Source: Cercophora sp. LCS_1 (taxonomy: Eukaryota > Ascomycota > Sordariomycetes > Sordariales > Lasiosphaeriaceae). From it: a stretch of DNA of 64,000 bases. Of this stretch, positions 24,664 through 35,880 are shown one piece after another (positions within the stretch are counted from its first letter, which is position 1; the number at the start of each line of letters is the position of its first letter). The position numbers were made by a program, and so were the translations under genes. Below the pieces are notes generated by a model that was not told the origin of the DNA, made no database searches, and worked only from the letters and a program-made list of their open reading frames with translations. The DNA lies in assembly GCA_036250225.1 (NCBI GenBank), contig JAPZLL010000029.1:1-64000 (forward strand), read 5' to 3'.

Positions 24664-26370
24664 ATGTCGTCAAAATTGACCTCGCGCATGGGCAAGCTGA
24701 ATCCCTTCAAGAAGGGACGCGACGTCGATGATGAGGATCAGGGCGAGGAAATCGACGAGACCAGCGTTGCCGGCGGCGGCCACAGCGCTGCCGTCGAAGA
24801 TGCAAAGCGCCGCGAATTGCGCGTGGGCGATGCTGTTCGCGACTTTCTTGTCCAGGAGGGTGTTGTCGCCGAAGGCGATGAGGCGGGACTCCGCGCTCTC
24901 ATTGAGAAGCACCACTTGTCGGTGCCGGCGCGCGTGACGGATCCGAACTTCGCATTGCCGGAGTAAGTTCCTCATCTCCAACTAATACGACATTCAACAA
25001 ACTGATGCTGTTACAGATATTTCATCAGCTCCTCCCACAACACCTACCTCCTCGCCCACCAGCTCTACGGCTCGTCGTCCGCCACGGCCTACGAGGCAAC
25101 CCTCCACGCCGGCGCGCGCTGCATCGAGATCGACGCCTGGGACGACTCAGACAACCCTTCCGAGCCAAAAGTGACCCACGGCTACACCCTCGTCTCCAAC
25201 ATCCCCTTCCGCACCGTGTGCGAAACCATCCGCTCCGTTTCCGACGCCGAAGCCTCCCTCCCAACCCCCTCTCCCATTCTCATCTCGCTCGAAAACCACT
25301 GCAACCCCGCCGGCCAACTCCGTCTCGTCGAAATCATGCACGAAGTCTTCGGCCACCGTCTCCTCTCAGCCCCGATCAACCCCGATTCCCCATCGCACGT
25401 AACCTTGTCCGAACTAGGCTCCAAAATCCTCGTCATAGTCGAACACCACCTCCCCGACGAAGAATCCTCCGCGTCCTCGAGCTCCTCGTCTTCCTCATCC
25501 GAAGACGAAGAGTCGAAAGACGCCCGCACAAACTACCGCAAGAAACGCAAGGAAACACCATCCAAAATCATCATCCCCGAGCTTGCTGCGCTGGGAATCT
25601 ACGCCCAGTCCGTCAAACCAGTCAACACGTCATGGTTTTCATCGCCCGACGGGTTGGAGAACGCACCGCATCACCCGCTGATCAACGTCTCCGAAGTGGG
25701 CATCGCGGGGCACATGGCGTCCAATGGACCTGCCATTGCGCGCCACAATGCCAAGCATCTGATGCGTGTGTTCCCCAAGGGAACGAGGATCTCGTCGGAG
25801 AATCTGAAGCCTGTTGCGTTTTGGGGACTGGGCGCGCAGATTTGCGCGCTGAATTGGCAGACGTTTGGGGCCGGGATGCAGTTGAATGATGCGTTGTTCG
25901 CGGGCACTGCTGGGTATGTGCTCAAACCCAAGGAGTTGAGAGAGGGCGGGAGTGGTGTCGCGGTTGGAGAGAGGAAGAAGAGGCTGAGGCTGAGAGTAGC
26001 TGGGGCGAATGATGTTGGTGTTAAGAAGGGACGGGAGGGCGAGGATGCGAAGCTGTATCTGACTTGCACCCTGCTTCATCCGGGCGGGAGTGAGAAGAAG
26101 AAGACGGGGGTGTGGAAGGGCAAGAGCGAGGAGGGGATGGATCCGTGGTGGGGTGAGGTGTTGGAGTGGGAGTTTGGCGAGAGCGAGTTGGTCTTTTTGA
26201 GGATGTTTGTAAAGGATGATGTGAGCTTTAGTGGGAATCCCATCTTGGCGGTTGCGGCGGTGAGGTTGCTGTATGTGGTGGGGGGGTGGGTTGTTGTGCC
26301 CATGTTGGACCTGAGGGGTCATGAGACAAAGACGTCGGTGCTGGTCAAGTTTGAGGTGGAGGATGTTTAG
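24664..26370 (+). CDS. phosphoinositide-specific phospholipase C
   Basis: Exons 24664-24962 and 25017-26370 give about 550 residues. The X domain begins at the splice junction with YFISSSHNTYL (first catalytic His), then CIEIDAWD and PKVTHGYTL (second His). A Ser/acidic linker (Ser run at 25465-25500) separates it from the Y domain: YAQSVKPVNTSWFSS, NAKHLMRVFPKG and FWGLGAQICALNWQTF. A C2-like domain closes the protein. The enzyme hydrolyses PIP2 to diacylglycerol and IP3. The N-terminus is short (about 100 residues), so there is no PH domain and at most a reduced EF-hand. Of the possible ATGs (24616, 24664, 24688), 24664 (AAAATGTCG) is preferred. Stop codon is TAG. Confidence 0.93.
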
Positions 26371-26389
26371 ATTGGGGGTTATGAGGAAA

Positions 26390-27234
26390 TCAGGCCGAGC
26401 AGCCTGAGATGTTTTCTAGCTGTTGGGGACACGAGATTTGCTTGTAGTCCACGTTCCATCCGTTCACGTCACCGCGCAGCCAGTTCCAGCGGAAGTAGCA
26501 CCCGCCTTGCAGGTTCTGTGGGAGGCTCTCACACTCTTTGGCACTGGAGACGCCTCCAATTGTACGGCCCCTGAGATTGTTTGTTAGTATCCCATGGCTC
26601 GTTGTTCTAAACATCGATCAGACTTACCAAGACTTGCCATACTGCTGCCGGCAGCCGTCGTACACCGGGCCAACACCACCACCAGGCGTGTACACAATAA
26701 TATCGTTCGCATTGCTTGTCGTACTCCCACCCCCAATATTAATCACCTGGACCTGCATTTTCTTGCCCGCAGCTGGGGTTCCGGCCCGCCAGGTGATCTC
26801 GAAGCACTTGCAGCAGGCAGCCTTGTCTCGCACGATGGCGAACCCGTATGCCAAGTCGTTGTTGACCGGGATAGGGGCGTATGTGTCGCAAAGATAGGCT
26901 GTGCCCGCTTGACCACAGCCAGGAGCAGCCGATAGTCCCGCGGAGATTGAGAACGGATCGTTGTTAATGTTGCAGACGCGAGGAGCGCCACTGATAGAAC
27001 TTAGCAGGCTTCATGTTGAGAAGTAAAGGGCTTACATCATGGTCTTGCTGTTGTAAGCGCCCGCCACGCTGTTGTCACCACATGCCGGCTTACAGCTATC
27101 CGTGTCAGCCCACGACATCAGTCTCGAGATGTGATGGCTTACCAGTCCCATGACGTGTAAGACTTTCCGGCAATGGCATGCGTCTCGACGGCGAGCAACA
27201 GCCACAGCAGGCTTCCGATGGTGATGCCGATCAT
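26390..27234 (-). CDS. GH45 endoglucanase, secreted
   Basis: Four exons on the minus strand (27143-27234, 27036-27095, 26628-26990, 26390-26570) give 231 residues. A signal peptide (MIGITIGSLLWLLLAVETHA) is followed by SYTSWDCCKPACGD, the GH45 signature with the catalytic-base Asp. The Cys-rich core, CCKCFEITW and VINIGGG are typical. The C-terminal motif reads GCYFRWNWLRGD: where Humicola-type enzymes have Asp in RFDW this protein has Asn, while the following Asp is kept. Function is hydrolysis of beta-1,4-glucan; there is no carbohydrate-binding module. The stop lies only 20 bp from the PLC stop, a convergent arrangement. Confidence 0.9.
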
Positions 27235-28006
27235 ATTTGGTTTGAGTTGACTATATGTGTGTGTGGTATCCCTGTGGCGGTAGTTCCTTTGGTAAAGATT
27301 CTGAGCAGGCCGCTCTCAGACTGAACGACTAAACCTTGTCTTATTATAAGCTGTCACGCCTAACCAGAAAAGGCCCCATTTCGCGCCGCGTTCTATTCTG
27401 GGACCTAGGACTGGCATCCGGGTTGACGGATCATGGACCGGACGCAGTCTCCATGTCAAACATACAAACTCATCTAATGTACTCAAATATTTCACACGAC
27501 CTGGTTCGTCGGATTCCCAAGGCTGCTACCACTCATAAAGCGTTGCTTGAGTCGCACTGAGGTCTGGACAGATCGTGATGGGTGCTCGGCTCCTATCCGC
27601 GCCAATCGGTGGACTTGCAGGGGTGGGCCGGCGGCCGGATCAATATCTCGACAACGCATAGCCGCTGCAGTGGGTGTAACACGGTCCGGCCCGGCATTAG
27701 GTCTCGGGAATTTGAGTCGGCCGCGATGAATGATATGTCGAATACACCTGACGGATGCAAGCCAGAACAACGCCGAGACAGTGTTCTGCGAAGAACGAAG
27801 GATGACAATGTGGGAGAGATTAGGGCAAAGGTTACAAACGAGGTCAACCCTATGAGCTTGTCCATATTGGGGTATTTTGGAATGAGATTGAACATGGGAT
27901 TCAAGAATGGAAGTGCAGTGAAAGCAAGTTAAGCGCTCAATTATATCTTCACGCCATCAATACCGCCCCTGGGGCTTCTGCCCAGAAGTCAGCAACCTGC
28001 GTGCTC
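27235..28006. other. intergenic, no feature seen
   Basis: About 770 bp of unique sequence containing the GH45 promoter. No credible gene. Confidence 0.45.
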
Positions 28007-29074
28007 CTAGGCCTTGTAAACTCTAACCTTGTAGTCATCAAGCCACTTGTCTTCGATGGTCGCAAGCTGAGATGCCTGAACCTTTTTCAAATAAGCGTCC
28101 TCCTCGGTGTCCTTGTAGTCGTCCCTGTCGACATCCATGAAGCCCTCCTTAGCAACGGACCGGGGAACAATCATCAACGAGTGGCCTTTCTGAGTCAGCA
28201 AAAACACATATGTCATCACAAATAAAAGGATGCTCACCGTTGACACTCTTGTCACACGAAATCCTCATCATGCAACCCGCCACATCAACCTGCTCCCCAA
28301 ATTCAATCCCCCGATTCACCAACCACTGCTCATACTCGGCCGTGCGGATCGCGCTCTTGATCCAGCAAGGTGCAACATAGTTGATCCGAATGCCCTGTTC
28401 CCACGAATTCCTCCTCGCCGTCCTCATGAATCCTCTCAGTCCATACTTGGTGGCAGTATACTCCCAGTTGCCCTGCACTGGTCAGCAAAACGCCACCCTT
28501 GAATGTCATCAAAACTCACCGGCGAATCAATCCAAGCAACCATACTTCCCGTCATGATAAAACACCTATCCCTTCCATCTTCCTCCTTTTGCTGCCTGAA
28601 ATAATGCACCGCCAACTTCCATGTATACAGCGTTCCGTCCACGTTCACCCTGACAATATTCAGATCCGGCTTCGTCGGCTCACTATTCGGATCATCCAAA
28701 TTCCACAAACTGTCGCCCGAACTCCTGCTGATGCCCGCATTGGCAATCACCACGTCGACACTCTTGCATGGGGACTTGGTCTTGGCCGTCTCAAACATGT
28801 GTTGCTGCTGCTCCCAGCTGCGAATGTCGACCTTGACAAAGGCGCAGACGTCTTTGCCTGCTGCGGCGTTGAGTTCCCTTTCGATCTCGTAGCCGCGTTC
28901 GGCCATGTCGCCAAAGGTGACAAAGGCGCCAGCGGCGACATATTCGCGGACGCAGACTTCGCCGATGCCGTTGGCGCCGCCTGTGATGATGACGGATTGG
29001 TCTTTGCAGACGGAGCGGTCAGGGACGATGGTGTGGTCCACCGGGCCGGTGTATTCGTATCTGGGGATGGGCAT
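28007..29074 (-). CDS. short-chain dehydrogenase/reductase (SDR1)
   Basis: Exons 28520-29074, 28238-28472 and 28007-28185 give 322 residues. The cofactor motif is TGGANGIG and the structural motif ANAG. The active-site Tyr and Lys are in EYTATKYG, the first codons of exon 2, with the catalytic Ser in TGSMVAW. This is a classical SDR that oxidises or reduces an alcohol/ketone with NAD(P). It is divergent from BVMO1 across a 607-bp promoter, so it may supply or remove the ketone. The last intron uses an AAG acceptor, chosen because it restores SVNGHSLMIVPRSVAKEGFM. A CATCTCAC-rich leader lies about 95 bp upstream of the start. Confidence 0.87.
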
Positions 29075-29681
29075 GGTGACTGGATTGAGGAAGGGCGGTG
29101 ATATGAAGTTGTCAAGTGAAACTGTGGTATGACGTGATGAAGAATGAGTCTGATGAGAAGTAACGATGTGAGTGAGATGTGATGAGAAGTGAGATGAGGA
29201 ATGAGATCAGTGGTGGATATTCATCGTTATCAAAGGATTGACGGCCCTTATCATCCATATCTATCCTCGTGAGACCGGGTCTCTTCCACCGAGCCCCCCG
29301 CCGCAGACGGAGGAGTCGGCATAGCCGAACGGGCCGAGTGAGCTCCACCGTCTCTCCCCACGTCCGCCGGCCCCGGTCCCGTCGGCTATCCGTTTTGGGA
29401 CTACCGTGTGGGTCCATCGCTCTGTGCGACCCCGACGGTCAACCACCGGCAATGAGAGACAGGGGTCAGATCATCGGCCGTCGCCGCATCTGTCGATCCG
29501 GCGATGTCGTCCGAGGATGAATCTCATCGTTCAAGTTATTTACCGTTCATAACTGAGATCAAGACTCGCCCACTCACTCATCACAATCTCTCATTTCTCA
29601 TCACTCCCAAGTATCAGGGTTAGGGTTTTCGCATCTTCATCAGACACATCGCCTTCAACAACATCCATCACATCTCTCAAA
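29075..29681. promoter_or_regulatory. bidirectional promoter SDR1/BVMO1
   Basis: A shared 607-bp region between two divergent starts. It contains many CGG/CCG triplets at 29265-29520, the half-sites used by Zn2Cys6 factors such as the one encoded at 31.7-33.7 kb. Repeated CTCATC/CATCTCAC elements sit near both starts (29160-29210 and 29570-29612). AGGGTTAGGGTT occurs at 29616-29627, a telobox-like pair. Confidence 0.5.
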
Positions 29682-31577
29682 ATGACGGCCTTTGAAGACA
29701 CACAGCCAACACCGCAAATCCCTCCACCGCTGGACACGCCCGCCATGCCCCGACAAGAAGCAACCGAGCTCCCAGAACTCCGAGTGCCCATCTCATCCGC
29801 CATGCTCCAAGACGCCGCCCTCGCGGCCACTGAGACAACAGACGACAACAGCCCGTACAAACTGAGCCCGGACTACGCCTATACGCCTCGCAAGATACGG
29901 GTCGTGACGATCGGCGCGGGATTTAGTGGGCTTTTAATGGCTCATAAGTTCCAGCACCGCTTCCCCGAGATGCGCGACATCGTCGAGCACACCATCTTCG
30001 AAGCTCTCCACGACGTTGGCGGAACTTGGCTGCTAAACACATATCCCGGCGTGCAATGCGACGTGCCGGCGCATATTTACGTAAGCGTTCCTTCCCTCGG
30101 TCCCTTCTTCCCTCCAGACGACTGACCAAGACAACAGTCCTTCCCCTTTGATCCCAACCCGGACTGGGAGCGTTTCTACGCCAGTGGCGCCGACATCTTG
30201 AAGTACATCAAGGCCACGGTGAAGAAGTGGAACCTCGATCGCGATTTGCAGCTCAACACCCGAGTGGTCGGCGCCCACTGGGACGAGGCCCTCGGGCAGT
30301 GGAAAGTCACCGTCGAGCACGAGGGCAAGCAACGCGACGAGTACTGCCACGTTCTCATCTCTGCCCAAGGCGTCCTGGTGCACGAGAACTGGCCCAGCGT
30401 CCCCGGCCTCCGCGATTTCAAGGGGAAGCTTGTCCACAGTGCCCGGTGGGATCATTCGTATGACTACTCTGGCAAGCGCATTGCCGTCATCGGCAACGGG
30501 TCTTCGGGCATCCAGATTGTTCCCCAGATGCAGAAGCTACCCGGAACAACCGTGAAGAACTTTATCAGAGGGCCTGCGTGGGTGTACTATCGAGCCCCAC
30601 CGTCGAAGCATCTCGGCCGCGAATTCGACGATCCGAACCCCCAGTACACTGACGAGGAGAGAAGGCGATTCCAGGACCCCGAGCAGCATCTGGCGCACAG
30701 GAAGGGGATTATCGCACGCAGCAACAAGTCGTTCTACATCTTCATCAAGGGCGAGGCCAACAAGGAGGCCATGCGTGTCGCGTCGGCGCAGATGGCCGAG
30801 AAGCTCAACCACGACCCCAAGCTGTGCGAGATGCTTATTCCAACCGTCGCCCCTCTCGGATGTCGTCGCATCACCCCTGGAAACGGGTATTTAGAGGCTT
30901 TCTCCAAGCCCAACTGCCATCTCACCAACAGCCCCATCACCAGCGTGTCGGACAACGCCGTCCACACGGCCGACGGCGAGACTTTTGTTTGCGACACTAT
31001 CGTAGCAGCCACGGGATTTGATGTGTCTCACCGTCCTCGGTATCCCATCGTCGGGCAAAACAAGGACATTGATCTCGCAACGGAGTGGGCTGAGGATCCG
31101 GGGAGCTACATGAGCGTCGCGATTCCCGAGTATCCCAACTACTTCATGATGATGGGTCCCAATTGTCTTGGCGGGCACGGATCGCTCGTGGAGTCCCTCA
31201 ATTGGACGGGTGACTACTTTGTCAAGTGGATCAAGAAGATGGCGACCGAGGACATCAAGTATGTGCACCCCAAGAAGAGTGTCACGGAAGCGTTCTTGCG
31301 GACGGGCGACGAGGTGCACAAGACTCTTGTCTGGACGGGCAACTGCAGCAGTTGGTACAAGCGTGGCAAGGTCGACGGGCGTGTGACGGCCCTGTTCGGA
31401 GGCAGTGCCCATCTCTTCCAGCGCATCCTCAGCGACGTCCGGGCTGAGGATTTCGAGATCACATACAACACGGCCAACCCCTTCCGGTTCATGGGCAACG
31501 GTTTCACGGCGTTTGAGATGGATGAGAACAGTGACTTGTCGTGGTATGTTGAGAAGGCAGAGACACTCAAGGCGTAG
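29682..31577 (+). CDS. Baeyer-Villiger monooxygenase (BVMO1)
   Basis: Exons 29682-30080 and 30138-31577 (57-bp intron) give 612 residues. After a 70-residue polar N-terminal extension the FAD motif GAGFSG is at 78-83 and GGTWLLNTYPG follows. The BVMO fingerprint FKGKLVHSARWD is near 227-238 and the second Rossmann motif GNGSSG shortly after. These flavoenzymes insert an oxygen next to a ketone using NADPH and O2, giving an ester or lactone. The N-terminal extension and sequence style resemble fungal steroid/4-hydroxyacetophenone-type enzymes more than cyclohexanone monooxygenase. The gene is divergent from SDR1 and convergent with the Zn2Cys6 factor, 85 bp between stops. The substrate cannot be named. 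Confidence 0.92.
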
Positions 31578-31662
31578 AGGGGTGTTGGTGAAGACTGGAG
31601 CTGGAACACATTGTACATAGATATCATCCGTTCTTTTTCTCGTTGTGGGTCATGGAATCAAA

Positions 31663-33714
31663 TCATATTGGAAACCTAACATCCCCGAAGCCGAATGTAT
31701 CCCACTGACTGAAAGGTTCGAGAAGGCCGTGATAGTCAACCATGAAGGCGTCTTGATACATGATGTTTTCCGGGGATGGAAACTGCGTCGCCATGCCGGG
31801 CTCTGGCCCCTGCAAGAGCGCCTTCGCAATACCCCCGGTTGAGGCTGTGACAAAAGGGAACAGAACCGTCCAATTAAAGTCATCGACCGTGTCCAGCACT
31901 TCGTGGGCGTTGCCGGGGTCGAGGAAAGGGTTGGCCTCCAGCACTCCCATCCGACCTGCACCAATGACGTCAGTGGTCCCCGGCCCGGCACCGCTGCCGG
32001 AGGTGTGTCCGCGGCGGAGTCGGTCAAATCCTTGGCGAATAACATGCGCGGATCCCCACATCTGCTGCAGTTGCTCAACAGCATTGGTGAGGACGTCGAG
32101 TCCATCGTTGGCATCCTGTGCCAGCCGTGGAATTCTGCATGCTTGAAGCAGGGCAGTAAATGCGGTGCCACTGTACCAACATGTGATAGCCATGAGAAAA
32201 CGTGTGTCGCCTCGGGACAGAATATCGCGGAGGATGCGAGCGATACACGAAGCAGCAAGGATGGCAGGAGGGAGGGCCTGGGGGAGATCATGGGCCGATC
32301 GTCGAAGATGTAGGATAATGATGGTTGTTAGATAAGGAAGATATAGCTGGTGAATATCCCGATCGAAGTTTTGCGTCCGCGCCGAGCCGATGGGGAGTTG
32401 AAGGTGAGCAGGCATCGTGGAGACCCAGTCGACCAACTCCTGTCGAAGATGGACGGGGAAGGCGGCACCAGGACGAGACAAATTCTTGGCCACCCGGCCA
32501 ATGATGGCGCATAGGCTTATCCAGCGGATAAAGATCTCTCCCTTGCGCTGCAGCTTCGGATCAGAAGGAAAGTCCGCCAGTGTGGGCGCCGAGATGCTGC
32601 AGTCAGATGGATCGATAATGCACGGCTTGCTCTGACAGAGTGCTGTCAGGCGCTCCCGAGCGAAGGCGGTCCACCAAATTCTTCGCCGAAGGCTGAGATT
32701 CAGCGTGTTCCGTAGAGGATGGGACATGCTGGGCTCTCGGTGGAAGTTCATTTGCTGGGCGTGCCGAATCACGACTGATGTCCACCACCATGATGAGTGT
32801 CGATGCGCCACCGAGATGGAGCGCGGAGCCCACCAGTAGAACAGGGAAATGGCCTGTAGTGTGACAATCCCACCGGTCTCCTCGTCATTGTAGAAAAGTG
32901 AGCTTGCTCGTTTGTAGTACTCGGCAGGTCCTTCATGCGGGAGCAGTGGCGGTCGGATATGGCTCCCGGCGAGAGCGAGGGCGTTTGCCAACAAGGGAGA
33001 TCGAAGTGTGTCTTCCGCAATGCGCTCAACGTCGAGGACAGGACACCAAGGGTAGCAGAAGTCCATGTATGTCTCAGCGTATATCTGCTGGAGCTCCTGC
33101 TGGTGCCCATCTGCTTCTCCGTGTCCCGGCTCAATCGCCGCCTCAAACTGCCGCTCGGCATCGATTTGTGTCTCCGGGGCAAATACGTTTAGAAAACCGG
33201 TGTCGACATCGCTTGGGTTACTTCGGCCGGTCGCGGCACCAGTCAAAAGGTCGTTTGTGTGTTGCGATTGGGGTGTCCCGTTGGCGCCGCCGCGTGGTGG
33301 TCTCGGCGGCTGCTGTGGTTGTGGTTGTGGTTGCTGCAGTGGCTCGACGATGAGCGGGGTGGAGGATAGCGGAGCATGCGCTGGAATGGGAGGGACTGAG
33401 ACGACGCTACCACGGCGCGCTTCGAGGGGTGATGGCGGGGATGGAGATCGTCGGTAGCTGTCGGGATCGGGGCCGGGGTCTGTGTTGAGCGATCGTTGGT
33501 TCGAGTGCGCGTTCTTCTTTCGCTTGGACGGCCGGACGTGACAATCGGTGCCCGTTGTGTGGCAATTGGAGCAGACGCTGCCTCCGTCGGCGCTCTTGCT
33601 CTGGAGGTCGCACTTGACCTTCTTGGTATGGCATGCGGAGCACACCAGATCTGCCCTCTTGCGTTTCGGCTGCTGGTTGTCAAAATGCAACCAGTCACTG
33701 ACAAATTCGGCCAT
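31663..33714 (-). CDS. Zn2Cys6 transcription factor, CTF1-like
   Basis: A single exon of 683 residues. The zinc cluster is at residues 25-60 (CSACHTKKVKC then CSNC and C). A Ser/Pro/Gln-rich linker follows, then the fungal-specific transcription factor domain with SLRRRIWWTAFARERL and LCQSKPCIIDPSDC, close in style to cutinase transcription factor CTF1. It is a nuclear activator or repressor. It lies tail-to-tail with BVMO1 inside the oxidative block, so it is the natural candidate to control SDR1 and BVMO1. The ATG at 33714 was chosen because the zinc cluster begins soon after; a longer frame upstream has no domain. Confidence 0.88.
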   Translation of the reverse strand: MAEFVSDWLHFDNQQPKRKRADLVCSACHTKKVKCDLQSKSADGGSVCSNCHTTGTDCHVRPSKRKKNAHSNQRSLNTDPGPDPDSYRRSPSPPSPLEARRGSVVSVPPIPAHAPLSSTPLIVEPLQQPQPQPQQPPRPPRGGANGTPQSQHTNDLLTGAATGRSNPSDVDTGFLNVFAPETQIDAERQFEAAIEPGHGEADGHQQELQQIYAETYMDFCYPWCPVLDVERIAEDTLRSPLLANALALAGSHIRPPLLPHEGPAEYYKRASSLFYNDEETGGIVTLQAISLFYWWAPRSISVAHRHSSWWWTSVVIRHAQQMNFHREPSMSHPLRNTLNLSLRRRIWWTAFARERLTALCQSKPCIIDPSDCSISAPTLADFPSDPKLQRKGEIFIRWISLCAIIGRVAKNLSRPGAAFPVHLRQELVDWVSTMPAHLQLPIGSARTQNFDRDIHQLYLPYLTTIIILHLRRSAHDLPQALPPAILAASCIARILRDILSRGDTRFLMAITCWYSGTAFTALLQACRIPRLAQDANDGLDVLTNAVEQLQQMWGSAHVIRQGFDRLRRGHTSGSGAGPGTTDVIGAGRMGVLEANPFLDPGNAHEVLDTVDDFNWTVLFPFVTASTGGIAKALLQGPEPGMATQFPSPENIMYQDAFMVDYHGLLEPFSQWDTFGFGDVRFPI

Positions 33715-34488
33715 TGAAAACAACAAAGCCCCGTTGATGATGATGCCGCTTCGACGTTGCGGAGGGAGCGATCGGGGCACACCTGCCCCAGCAGTGGATG
33801 TGGCCCTCAAGGTGTCCCCGCCTTCTCCAACCACTAAATTGACGCGTCTTCCATCGCGCCGGGAAAGCCGCGCTTTGCTTTTCTCCCAAGTCTGGCAGGA
33901 AATAAACACAGGGGAAGCACAGCAAACACATGATCGGATGCAGAACACCGAAGAATTCGGTTTGTTTATTGTTTTCTACATGTCTTTTTATTATGCCGCA
34001 GTTTTCCATCCACCTTGTGTCGCGAGTCGCAGGGGCTGCCAGGGTTGAAGACTTGGCGCCAAGCCCCGGCACCGAAGCAGAAGCCGGGGTTCCCCGCACT
34101 TCGGCCAACGAAGTCCGGGTCGAACTCCGCTGACCCGGCCCGACTCCGGAGACATCATTCATGTTCGCCAACCTTTTGCACAACAACTGGTGTGAAGAGA
34201 GAGTGCATTCTTCAAGGACGTGTGTGACAAAGAGAGACAACGTCCTCGAAAACTTCAGGCGGGATACTTCTTCGTAAAAGAGGCATAGTTGATTTCCTGC
34301 AGGCATTGAAAGATATTCTACACGCCTTCAAAACCGATTTCTTGTGCTAAAAATGTCACTACATGCCCAACTGGAAATAGAATACTGCTTACCCTCGCGA
34401 ATTATGGCAATGACATCCTGAAGCTCCATGCCCTCGGCCTTGGCCAGACGGGCCATGGAGACCATGGCGTCCCAGAGGTAAGACGACA
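33715..34488. other. intergenic with GC-rich inverted patch
   Basis: Upstream region of the transcription factor. At 34055-34100 short inverted GC-rich words (CCCCGGC and GCCGGGG) occur. Frames on the minus strand are open but low in recognisable content. Confidence 0.4.
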
Positions 34489-34489
34489 T
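34328..34489 (-). CDS. possible small spliced gene, first exon
   Basis: An ATG at 34489 opens a short helical peptide (SSYLWDAMVSMARLAKAEG, then MELQDVIAIIREG). It ends at a good donor GTAAGC near 34392, and a CAG acceptor near 34303 would join it in phase to a longer minus-strand frame. That frame overlaps the 5-prime end of the transcription factor, so its true end is unclear. I do not recognise it. Confidence 0.25.
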   Translation of the reverse strand: MSSYLWDAMVSMARLAKAEGMELQDVIAIIREGKQYSISSWACSDIFSTRNRF

Positions 34490-34934
34490 AGTTGTTGTAG
34501 TGTCCTGACTAAGGTGATTAATAGTTAGCAAGATAAAACCAGAGCAGAAGGAGTAAACATACCTCGGTTGAGTAATTGTTCTTCAGGGTCAAGTTCTTCA
34601 AAGACGTGAAGAAAAAGTTGCAGGAGGAAAAAGGTGCAAGGAGCAGAGCTGCGCAAGAATATTTCTTTTATGGTGGGGAAGATTTCCCAGAAAGAATGCG
34701 GCGTTCCATCCCAGGTCAAGTGCGCACTTCCTATCCAATCTTGAATAGCAAAACAAAAGGAGCCTGCACCTTCCATTCACTTTCCGGCAAGAAACGAAGG
34801 GCTCACAAAAATATCTGCGAAACAACTTCAATCAGGCGCTCTCAAACCTTTCCTGCCGTGTGAGGAGAGGAAGCAGCGTTAATGGAATCGGCATGTTTTT
34901 CTACCTTATCCCATACTCCTGCACTATAGTACTA

Positions 34935-35863
34935 ATGAATGATATGCAGTTCGCTCAAAGTTTTAATTCCATCTGGCGTCAGCCTGACCTCTGGGCAAAC
35001 ATTGACCGAGACGAGGCTTTGACGACAATGGCAAACGCACTTCTCAGCCTCCGAAGACACAACACACACAATGAGCATCGGTACGAGGAAGACGAGCATC
35101 GCGAGGGGAATGACATTCATGAGCTTGATGAGCACAACCAGGAAAGTGAGAATGGCGAGGACATCAAGGACCTGGAGTTTGAGCTTGACCCTTCCGCCCC
35201 GGTGGGAATCGATCTCAACTTCAGCGACCAATTCACCTCCGCGACTTGGAGGATCTCCGCACCACAGCGTGCAATGCCCTTACAGGGCATGCTGTTACAG
35301 TCAGCCACCGCAACACAACAAAGGTCCACTTGCTGACACAAGGGGAGGCCTTCGAAATTACAATGACGTTCTTCAGGACAATGGTCGGTGGACTCCTCGC
35401 TCGTGTCACCGGTGTGATTGGTCATGCCAAGCACTACAACATGTCAATCAGGGCAGAGGCATTGGGCGACAACCAGGACATACCCGAGGCCCTGCGAGCA
35501 GTTTTTAAGAGTTTGACGGCGTTGACGTTTAGTGGCGACGGCCTGAACACAATTCAGGGCATCGGCTATCAGCTTGCGCTGGTATCATTCAACAGAAACT
35601 GGGAACGCGTCAAGGAGTCCATCCAACAAGACAACGCCATGGGTCGTGAGATTCTCACGTACATTTCTCAACCTGGACGGAAGAGCAAGGTTAGCCTTGC
35701 AAAGGCTGTTCTTTGTGAGGAGTTGGGCATTACTTCTCACAAATTCGACACCCTCTACAAGTCCAGACATGTTCCTGCTGCAATGGTGTCCGTGTTTGGC
35801 AAGGGTGCAATTATGTACCTCCGAAAGGGTACCAGTGGGCGAGTTCTTTTCCCTTTCTTATAA
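34935..35863 (+). pseudogene. unrecognised gene, probably frameshifted
   Basis: From an ATG at 34935 the frame runs to about 35245 (acidic, with EDDEH-type residues and DLEFELDPSAP). The protein-like sequence then continues in the next frame to 35863 (TVSHRNTTKVHLLTQGEAF, GHAKHYNMSIRAEALGD and ILTYISQPGRKSKVSLAKA). No GT-AG pair of sensible length joins the two, so a one-base change near 35240 is the simplest reading. I cannot name a family. It faces the minus-strand decayed gene at 35.9-37.3 kb with only 18 bp between the ends. Confidence 0.4.
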
Positions 35864-35880
35864 TACGAAGGTAGTCAATA

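Noticed and set aside
25005..25889. Long alternative frame over the PLC gene
   Set aside because: It is Arg/Pro-rich and overlaps the PLC X and Y motifs; the PLC frame has clear catalytic residues.
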